This document shows positions 1 to 4,534 of a stretch of 5,984 nucleotides of DNA, in pieces (position 1 is the stretch's first letter; each line of letters starts with the position of its first letter). This DNA comes from an uncultured Collinsella sp. GTDB taxonomy: Bacteria > Actinomycetota > Coriobacteriia > Coriobacteriales > Coriobacteriaceae. The notes beneath the pieces were generated by a model, which saw only the letters and a list, made by a program, of their open reading frames with translations, ran no database searches and had not been told where the DNA came from. The stretch covers positions 1-5,984 of the forward strand of contig CAUCXP010000102.1 of assembly GCA_958446785.1 (NCBI GenBank). Reading direction: 5' to 3'. The translations under genes were made by a program, and so were the position numbers.

Positions 1-977
1 GCGAGGTCAAGAATTGGTTCACCATCAACGAGCTCATCAGCCTCTCGCACTCCCAATACATCCAAGGCAACTTCCCGCCCAACCATCACTTTGATGTGAC
101 GAGCGGCATCCAGAGCCAGCACAACGAGCTCGTTGCCCACGCCCGCGCCGTCAACCTGTATAAGGATCTTGACGAGACCGAGCACCTGGGCGGACGCATT
201 GGCATGGTCAACGTCCTGACGCCGGCATATCCTGCCACCGACTCGCCCGCCGACCAGCACGCCGCCGACCTGTACAACGCCTTCTACACCGACTTCATCA
301 TGGACGGCGCCTTCCTGGGTCACTACTCCGCGCGCACCCTCTCACTCATCAACGAGATTCTGCGTGCCAACAACGCCACACTTACGGTTGAGGACAGCGA
401 CATGGAGGAGCTCGCCAAGGCGGCGCCCCGCAACGATATGTTCGGCCTCAACTACTATCAGTCGGCGTTTATCGCCGCATACGATGGCGAGTCCACCAAC
501 AGCTTTACCGGCACCGGAGACAAGGGCACCTCGTGCTTTAAGTTTAAGGGCGTCGGGCAGCAGGTCGATATGCCGGGTATCCCCACCACCGACTGGGATT
601 GGCTCATCTACCCGCAAGGCCTCTACGACACGCTCAAGCACATCAGCGCCACCTATCCCAACCTCCCCGTCATCTATATCACCGAAAACGGCCTGGGCCA
701 CAAGGACCCCGAGCCCGACGCAAACGGCATCGTCGCCGATCCCGAGCGCATCGACTTTGTCGACCAGCACATGGAGAAGGTGCTCCAGGCGCGCGCCGAG
801 GGCGTCGACGTCCAGGGCTACTTTATCTGGAGCCTGCAGGACCAGTTCTCGTGGGCCAATGGCTATAACAAGCGCTACGGCCTGTTCTACATCGACTTCG
901 ACACGCAAAAACGCTACATCAAGCAGTCGGCACTCTGGTACAAGGAGCTCGCCGACACCATGGCGGACGCGCAGTAG
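1..977 (+). CDS. lacG: 6-phospho-beta-galactosidase (GH1, LacG type), 3' part of gene
   Basis: Cytoplasmic GH1 retaining glycosidase that cleaves PTS-imported lactose 6-phosphate to galactose 6-phosphate and glucose. The frame is open from base 3 with no start in view. It encodes 324 residues ending in TAG at 975-977, so roughly 145-150 N-terminal residues of a usual ~470 lie upstream. Both catalytic glutamates are visible: the acid/base in FTINE (codon 30-32) and the nucleophile in YITENG (codon 684-686). They are 218 residues apart, close to the spacing remembered for LacG of lactococci. The phosphate-binding pattern S-x6-K-x-Y is intact in FSWANGYNKRYG (codons 849, 870, 876), which marks a 6-phospho-glycosidase. 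The Trp after that Ser, the TDWDW motif and the FDTQ-RY tail match LacG better than 6-phospho-beta-glucosidases. An ATG at 96 is internal, because the homology and the acid/base residue lie before it. A 6-phospho-beta-glucosidase is the main alternative. It lies upstream of a LacE permease on the same strand, probably in one operon. Confidence 0.9.
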   Translation, partial: EVKNWFTINELISLSHSQYIQGNFPPNHHFDVTSGIQSQHNELVAHARAVNLYKDLDETEHLGGRIGMVNVLTPAYPATDSPADQHAADLYNAFYTDFIMDGAFLGHYSARTLSLINEILRANNATLTVEDSDMEELAKAAPRNDMFGLNYYQSAFIAAYDGESTNSFTGTGDKGTSCFKFKGVGQQVDMPGIPTTDWDWLIYPQGLYDTLKHISATYPNLPVIYITENGLGHKDPEPDANGIVADPERIDFVDQHMEKVLQARAEGVDVQGYFIWSLQDQFSWANGYNKRYGLFYIDFDTQKRYIKQSALWYKELADTMADAQ

Positions 978-1003
978 CGCATCGCCTCGCTTTCTCCCGA
1001 GAA

Positions 1004-1040
1004 GGGAGCGGCCCTATGCGATACAAACCCAGCCGCTCCC
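1004..1040 (+). terminator. Hairpin after lacG, possible weak terminator or mRNA processing/stability stem
   Basis: GGGAGCGGC at 1004-1012 is perfectly complementary to GCCGCTCCC at 1032-1040, with a 19-nt loop. A C/T-rich run follows, not a T-run, so it is not a standard intrinsic terminator. The 5' arm can instead pair with CTCCC at 994-998 (5-nt loop), giving two mutually exclusive folds. A role in lowering transcription into lacE, or in stabilising the lacG mRNA end, is inference. Confidence 0.35.
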
Positions 1041-1138
1041 CTCTCTCCCCCTGGGACCGACCCCGCCTGCACCCGGGCTTTTAGCAAGCGGGAGACCATA
1101 TAGGTTTTCAACGTCCATGCCATTAAGATTTCATGCAA

Positions 1139-1145
1139 AGAGGAG
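1139..1145 (+). promoter_or_regulatory. Ribosome binding site of lacE
   Basis: AGAGGAG lies 8 nt before the ATG at 1154. It fixes that start, which also gives the N-terminus shared with the second permease of the window. Confidence 0.75.
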
Positions 1146-1153
1146 CGTGAACT

Positions 1154-2914
1154 ATGGAATCGATCGTTAAGTTCTTGGAGAAAGGTCAGCCGTACTTCGA
1201 CAAGGTCTCTAAGAACATCTACCTTCAGGCCATTAAAGACGGCTTTTTGGCAGCAATGCCCATCATCCTGTCTTCTTCTGTCTTCCTGCTTATTTCAACC
1301 CTGCCGGGCGTTGTCGCCACGGTCGGCGGCTTTACGCTGCCCGACTGGTGGAACGTCGACGTCGTGAACTTCTGCAACAAGGTTTACAACTTCACGATGG
1401 GCGTCGTGGGCATCATGGTCGCCGGCACCACCGCAAGCGCGCTGACCGGCTCCAAGAACCGCCGCATGCCTGCCGGCAAGGCCATCAACGCCACGAGCAC
1501 CATGGTCGCCGCCATGTGCGCTATGCTCATCTTGGCCGTTACCCAGACGAGTGCCAAGATCGACGGCGCCGATGTCTCGGTGTTCTTTACCGACAACATG
1601 GGCACCAAGGGCCTGCTGAGCTCCTTTGTCGCCGCATTTGCCACGGTCAACATCTATGCCTTCTGCATTAAGCGAGACATCACCATCAAGCTGCCCAAAG
1701 AAGTCCCCGGCGCCATCGCCCAGAACTTCCGCGACATCTTCGCCTTCAGCTTCTCCATCCTGTTTGTCGCCGTCATCGACGTTATCTGCCGCACCTGCTT
1801 GGCCGTCCCGTTTGCCAACGTCATCTCCACGCTGGTGAGCCCGCTGTTCGCCGCCGCCGATTCCTACGCCGGCCTCGCCCTCATCTGGTTCATGATCCCG
1901 CTGTTCTGGTTCATGGGCATCCACGGCCCCTCGGTCGTTAAGCCTGCCCTCAACGCCGCGCTGTTTGGCAACATCACTACCAACCTCGCCACGCTGCAGG
2001 CCGGCGGTCACCCCGCCCTCGCCCTGACCGAGAACTTCGGTAACTACATCGGCGAACTCGGCGGCACCGGTGCCACGTTCATTGTCCCGATCATCTTCCT
2101 GCTCTTTATGCGCTCCAAGCAGCTCAAGGCCGTCGGCAAAGCCTCTGTCGTACCCGTGATGTTCGCCGTCAACGAGCCGCTGCTGTTCGCCGCGCCCATC
2201 ATCCTCAACCCGTACTTCCTGATCCCGTTCCTGTTTGCCCCCGTGGCCAACGTCCTCATTGGTAAGTTCTTCATCGACTTTTTGGGCATGAACGGCTTTA
2301 TCTATGCCATGCCGTGGGCACTCCCCGGACCGATCGGCACCTTCATCGACACCAACTTCCAGCCGATCTCTCTGGTCCTGGTTGTCGTCCTGCTGGTCGT
2401 TGACTTCTTGATCTACTACCCGTTCTGCAAGGCCTACGACAACGTCCTGTGCGAGCAGGAGGCCGAGACCCTGGCCGAAGAAGAGGCCGAGGAGACCAAG
2501 GCCGTCAAGACCGCTGCCGCCCCCGCCGTTGAGGCTCCCGTTGTCGAGACCGCTTCTGCCACTGAGGCCTCCGCAGCTCCGTCCGCCCTTAAGGGCAAGG
2601 ACCTGAGGGTTCTGGTTCTGTGCGCTGGCGCCGGCACCTCTGCACTGCTCGCCAACGCGCTTAAGGAAGGCGCCGACGAGCTGGGCATCGACATTACCGC
2701 CAACGCCGGTGCCTACGGCAGTCACTACGCCATCATGGACCAGTACAACGTCATCGTCCTGGCTCCGCAGGTTCGCACCTATTACAACGAGATGAAGGCC
2801 GACACCGACCGCCTGGGCATCACGCTGCTGTCGCCCAAGGGCAAACAGTACATCGACCTCACTAAGGATCCCAAGGGTGCCGTCGCCTGGATCGAGGAAA
2901 ACCTCGAGGCATAA
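1154..2914 (+). CDS. lacE: Lactose-type PTS permease, fused EIIC-EIIB (LacE)
   Basis: Membrane permease of the PTS lactose/cellobiose family. It moves a beta-galactoside (probably lactose) across the membrane and phosphorylates it at the 6-position with phosphate from HPr via EIIA. The protein has 586 residues, near the usual ~570. Residues about 1-425 form the EIIC domain with around ten hydrophobic segments, for example 30-54, 74-97, 241-257, 356-380 and 405-424. It has the signature MGIHGPS with His257 and FAVNEP with Glu341. These lie 84 residues apart, as do the sugar-contacting His250/Glu334 recalled from the ChbC structure. A 50-residue Ala/Glu/Pro-rich linker (434-483) leads to EIIB, whose VLVLCAGAGTS loop holds the phospho-cysteine Cys490. 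The EIIB tail (ILAPQV, DTDRLGI) matches lactococcal and staphylococcal LacE. No EIIA is seen here. It follows lacG on the same strand and ends 31 nt before a strong terminator. Lactose is the likely substrate; a cellobiose-like sugar cannot be excluded. Confidence 0.93.
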   Translation: MESIVKFLEKGQPYFDKVSKNIYLQAIKDGFLAAMPIILSSSVFLLISTLPGVVATVGGFTLPDWWNVDVVNFCNKVYNFTMGVVGIMVAGTTASALTGSKNRRMPAGKAINATSTMVAAMCAMLILAVTQTSAKIDGADVSVFFTDNMGTKGLLSSFVAAFATVNIYAFCIKRDITIKLPKEVPGAIAQNFRDIFAFSFSILFVAVIDVICRTCLAVPFANVISTLVSPLFAAADSYAGLALIWFMIPLFWFMGIHGPSVVKPALNAALFGNITTNLATLQAGGHPALALTENFGNYIGELGGTGATFIVPIIFLLFMRSKQLKAVGKASVVPVMFAVNEPLLFAAPIILNPYFLIPFLFAPVANVLIGKFFIDFLGMNGFIYAMPWALPGPIGTFIDTNFQPISLVLVVVLLVVDFLIYYPFCKAYDNVLCEQEAETLAEEEAEETKAVKTAAAPAVEAPVVETASATEASAAPSALKGKDLRVLVLCAGAGTSALLANALKEGADELGIDITANAGAYGSHYAIMDQYNVIVLAPQVRTYYNEMKADTDRLGITLLSPKGKQYIDLTKDPKGAVAWIEENLEA

Positions 2915-2945
2915 GACACTGACGCTACCTACCGCTCGCAGACAA

Positions 2946-2990
2946 AAAATGGCCCGTGCATCGATGTGTGATGCGCGGGCCATTTTGTTT
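2946..2990 (+). terminator. Intrinsic terminator after lacE, probably bidirectional
   Basis: AAAATGGCCCG (2946-2956) pairs perfectly with CGGGCCATTTT (2976-2986). A T-G wobble (2957/2975) and GCATC/GATGC (2958-2962/2970-2974) extend the stem to 17 bp around a 7-nt loop. TTTTGTTT follows on the plus strand. The A-run at 2944-2949 gives a T-run on the minus strand, so it can also stop transcripts of the repressor gene arriving from the right. Confidence 0.93.
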
Positions 2991-3009
2991 AGACCGCACC
3001 CGTCCTCCT

Positions 3010-3074
3010 GTTCATCTCAATCTGTAACATCTAGCCGAGTTTTTCGGTCCAAGCTGTTACAGATCGAGATGAAC
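3010..3074. repeat. Palindromic repeat unit 1
   Basis: Arms of 20 nt (3010-3029 and 3055-3074) begin GTTCATCTC and end ATCTGTAACA. They match except at A3019/C3065, which would be a U-G wobble in RNA made from the minus strand. The 25-nt spacer holds a second small stem, GCCGA (3034-3038) with TCGGT (3044-3048) around a GTTTT loop. Confidence 0.85.
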
Positions 3075-3093
3075 GCACAGGCCAAGCCGAAAA

Positions 3094-3148
3094 TCTCAAT
3101 CTGTAACATGTAGACCGCTTTTGACCGCTTAGATGTTACAGATCGAGA
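3094..3148. repeat. Palindromic repeat unit 2 (divergent centre)
   Basis: Arms of 16 nt (3094-3109 and 3133-3148) share the core with units 1 and 3 and have the same single A/C mismatch as unit 1, here at 3098/3144. The spacer differs: instead of the small inner stem it has a direct repeat of GACCGCTT at 3113-3120 and 3123-3130. Confidence 0.83.
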
Positions 3149-3173
3149 CAAACAGAATATGCCGGACCGAATT

Positions 3174-3230
3174 GTCTAAATCTGTAACAACTAGCTGAGA
3201 TTTTCGGCCCTACCTGTTACAGATTTAGAC
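3174..3230. repeat. Palindromic repeat unit 3
   Basis: Perfect 16-nt arms (3174-3189 and 3215-3230), GTCTAAATCTGTAACA and its complement. The inner stem is GCTGA (3194-3198) with TCGGC (3204-3208), at the same offset as in unit 1. It ends 17 nt before the stop codon of the repressor gene. Confidence 0.86.
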
Positions 3231-3247
3231 GAACAGGCCGAGCAAGT

Positions 3248-4249
3248 CTACGCCCGCAGGTCCTTTACGCTGGAACGCTCGACCAACACGCCCGAGACGA
3301 GCGTGCGGCTTCTTGAGCTCGGAGCCCCAAGACCTGCGACGACCTCGTTAAGCGCACGGATGCCCAGCTCGCAGTGGCGAAACTTCACCGACGTCAGAAT
3401 CGAGTTGGGAATCGTCTTGTAGAGCTCATCGTCGAAGCCGATCACGGACACGTCGTCGGGCACACTGAGTCCTTTGTCATGTAGAGCCATCATCACACCA
3501 TTTGCCATGCAGTCGTTAGCAGCGAGGATCGCCGTGCAATCGGGTTTATCAGCAAGCACAAGGCCCGCGGCATAGCCACTATCCGCATTCCAATCGCCTT
3601 GCAGAGGCTCGGGCGGCTCAATGCCACGCGTCTCGAGTGCCGCACGCCAACCTTTCATACGGCACTGGCTCGACAGCGACTCTTTCTTACCAGAGACGAA
3701 GTACACGTTCTTGTGCCCGCGATTCAAGAAGTACTCGCATGCCATGCGCGCACCACCCTCTTGATCGTCACTAACGGTAGAGCAGGTAGGATGCTCCATC
3801 GGCGTGATAATCACCGTCTTGAGGTCCTTCGGTGCCTCAAACGTATCAAAGTCGTCGACCATCTGGCGCAGATTGAAGATCATGCCATCAACAGGCAGCT
3901 GCGACATCCTGCGCGCTGCATCGGCAAGGGTCATCTTCTCCCCTGCCCGCTTTTTGATCATCGTCAGCGCAAAACCACGCTCTTCGGCGGCATCGGCGAT
4001 ACCGTCAATCATGTCCACGGCGCCGCCCGACAAGTGAAACAGCACCACGCCGATACACCCGTAACGGCCCAACTTGAGCGAACGCGCGGCAAAGTTGGTT
4101 CGAAACCCGAGCGCCTCCATTGCGGAATGGACTTTATCGCGCGTCGACTCGCGCACGCTATCGGGCTCATTGATCACACGCGACACCGTCTTGAGGGAAA
4201 CACCCGCGGCAACCGCCACATCGTTCATTGAGACGCTTTTCTTGTCCAT
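3248..4249 (-). CDS. LacI-family transcriptional regulator
   Basis: DNA-binding repressor of the LacI/GalR family, 333 residues, the normal family length. Residues about 6-27 form the helix-turn-helix (SMNDVAVAAGVSLKTVSRVI). The hinge helix follows, with FAARSLKLGR at 53-62, where Leu58 is at the place of the leucine that wedges into the operator's central CG. The periplasmic-binding-protein-like sugar domain begins at YGCIGVVLF and ends with DDVSVIGFDDELYKTIPNS, typical of the family. The ATG at 4249 is chosen over an upstream TTG at 4327: it starts just before the HTH as usual, and GGAGAAG lies 11 nt before it. The extra 26 residues from TTG would be atypical. The gene is divergent from the second PTS permease (285-nt gap), so it probably represses that gene in response to a sugar or sugar phosphate, possibly also itself and lacG-lacE. 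The ligand cannot be read from the sequence. Confidence 0.92.
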   Translation of the reverse strand: MDKKSVSMNDVAVAAGVSLKTVSRVINEPDSVRESTRDKVHSAMEALGFRTNFAARSLKLGRYGCIGVVLFHLSGGAVDMIDGIADAAEERGFALTMIKKRAGEKMTLADAARRMSQLPVDGMIFNLRQMVDDFDTFEAPKDLKTVIITPMEHPTCSTVSDDQEGGARMACEYFLNRGHKNVYFVSGKKESLSSQCRMKGWRAALETRGIEPPEPLQGDWNADSGYAAGLVLADKPDCTAILAANDCMANGVMMALHDKGLSVPDDVSVIGFDDELYKTIPNSILTSVKFRHCELGIRALNEVVAGLGAPSSRSRTLVSGVLVERSSVKDLRA

Positions 4250-4321
4250 CGTTGCCACTGCTTCTCCAGTCGGTTCCCTATCGATCGTTCTTTGCGTTCT
4301 AGCATACACTACCTGCCCGAC

Positions 4322-4327
4322 TGACAA
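4322..4327 (-). promoter_or_regulatory. Possible -35 box of the repressor gene
   Basis: On the minus strand this reads TTGTCA. TATGCT at 4301-4306 follows after 15 nt, about 50 nt before the repressor ATG. The short spacing and imperfect -10 keep this tentative. Confidence 0.25.
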
Positions 4328-4328
4328 A

Positions 4329-4370
4329 TCACCCGTTTATCGGACAATATCGACCGTTCACCCGTAAATC
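4329..4370. repeat. Direct repeat pair TCACCCGTnnATC in the control region
   Basis: TCACCCGTTTATC (4329-4341) and TCACCCGTAAATC (4358-4370) agree in 11 of 13 bases at 29-nt period. A second pair overlaps them: TATCGATCGTTC (4279-4290) and TATCGACCGTTC (4348-4359), 11 of 12 identical. They may be binding sites of a second regulator, but short repeats like these may also be chance. Confidence 0.4.
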
Positions 4371-4386
4371 CTTGTTGCTCTTCCAA

Positions 4387-4430
4387 AAATGTCTTACGTT
4401 GTCATTAACGAAATGTCCTACGTTGTCATT
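4387..4430. promoter_or_regulatory. Tandem operator candidates for the LacI-type repressor
   Basis: AAATGTCTTACGTTGTCATT (4387-4406) and AAATGTCCTACGTTGTCATT (4411-4430) differ at one base, at 24-nt period. Each is bounded by AATG and CATT as an imperfect dyad with a CG at its centre (4397-4398, 4421-4422), as LacI-family operators have. The right half, CGTTGTCA, also looks like a family half-site. A further AATG follows at 4435. The position, 105-148 bp before the permease start, fits repression of the permease. Binding is inference. Confidence 0.6.
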
Positions 4431-4438
4431 TCGCAATG

Positions 4439-4457
4439 CCTTCCTTAAGCAGGAAGG
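4439..4457 (+). other. Small inverted repeat in the permease leader
   Basis: CCTTCC (4439-4444) and GGAAGG (4452-4457) can form a 6-bp stem with a 7-nt loop, immediately right of the operator pair. Only TTT follows, so it is not a convincing terminator. It may be a leader hairpin or part of the promoter. Confidence 0.3.
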
Positions 4458-4523
4458 TTTCCGGGCAGTCCTGACCATCCATCGACGACCAGTTCCATCC
4501 ACATGCATCGCGCATCAAGCAGC

Positions 4524-4530
4524 AAAGGAG
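4524..4530 (+). promoter_or_regulatory. Ribosome binding site of the second permease gene
   Basis: AAAGGAG lies only 4 nt before the ATG at 4535, a short spacing. The start is still supported, since the protein from this ATG aligns from residue 1 with the other permease. Confidence 0.7.
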
Positions 4531-4534
4531 CTCT

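Larger units (their letters stand above)
978..1153 (+). other. lacG-lacE intergenic spacer
   Basis: This 176-nt spacer has no gene. It contains a 9-bp hairpin at 1004-1040, a weaker possible hairpin at 1050-1077 followed by CTTTT, a TATAGG at 1099-1104 that could serve as a -10 box but lacks a good -35, and a ribosome binding site at 1139-1145. The spacer is long for two genes of one operon, so partial termination or a separate lacE promoter is possible. The sequence does not settle which. Confidence 0.5.
3009..3240. repeat. Array of three tandem palindromic repeats
   Basis: The gene-free stretch between lacE and the repressor gene is filled by three palindromes centred at about 3042, 3121 and 3202 (steps of 79 and 81 nt). 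Each has the core ATCTGTAACA, a 25-nt spacer, then TGTTACAGAT. Bases between units are partly shared: ACAGGCC after units 1 and 3, and CCGA a few bases before units 2 and 3. So the repeating unit is about 80 nt, not only the palindrome. The array lies 3' to both flanking genes, which converge on it. It could be a REP-like element family, a set of protein-binding sites or RNA hairpins at the 3' end of the repressor mRNA. The sequence alone does not decide. Confidence 0.88.
4250..4534. promoter_or_regulatory. Divergent control region between the LacI-type gene and the second permease
   Basis: This 285-nt gap must hold the promoters of both flanking genes. On the minus strand, TTGTCA (4322-4327) and TATGCT (4301-4306) resemble -35 and -10 boxes of the repressor, but their spacing is 15 nt, so this is weak. 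No clear -10 is seen for the permease. TTGTCA at 4400-4405 and 4424-4429 look like -35 boxes and lie inside the tandem operator candidates. Several short direct repeats crowd 4279-4438. Confidence 0.6.

Noticed and set aside
1108..1124. Possible diverged copy of the AATG/CATT operator before lacE
   Set aside because: Only CAACGT and CCATT resemble the reverse-strand operator; the match is too short to be distinguished from chance.
364..1170. Open frame on the plus strand overlapping lacG and running into lacE
   Set aside because: Ser/Thr/Pro/Arg-rich frame-shifted shadow of lacG, whose own frame has the catalytic motifs.
1295..2983. Long open frame on the minus strand opposite lacE (562 codons)
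   Set aside because: Shadow of a GC-rich gene. Its translation is rich in Asp, Gly and Val without any domain, while the plus strand has a full EIICB protein.
3009..3240. CRISPR array
   Set aside because: Only three units, each a palindrome with a shared, similar spacer; the intervening bases are partly conserved and not unique spacers, and no cas gene is present.
4250..4327. Extension of the LacI-type protein to a TTG start at 4327
   Set aside because: It would add 26 residues before the HTH, unlike the family. ATG at 4249 has a usable ribosome binding site and gives the normal length.
4431..4534. BglG/LicT-type RNA antiterminator in the permease leader
   Set aside because: Only a 6-bp inverted repeat is seen, with no recognisable antiterminator RNA target and no following terminator.
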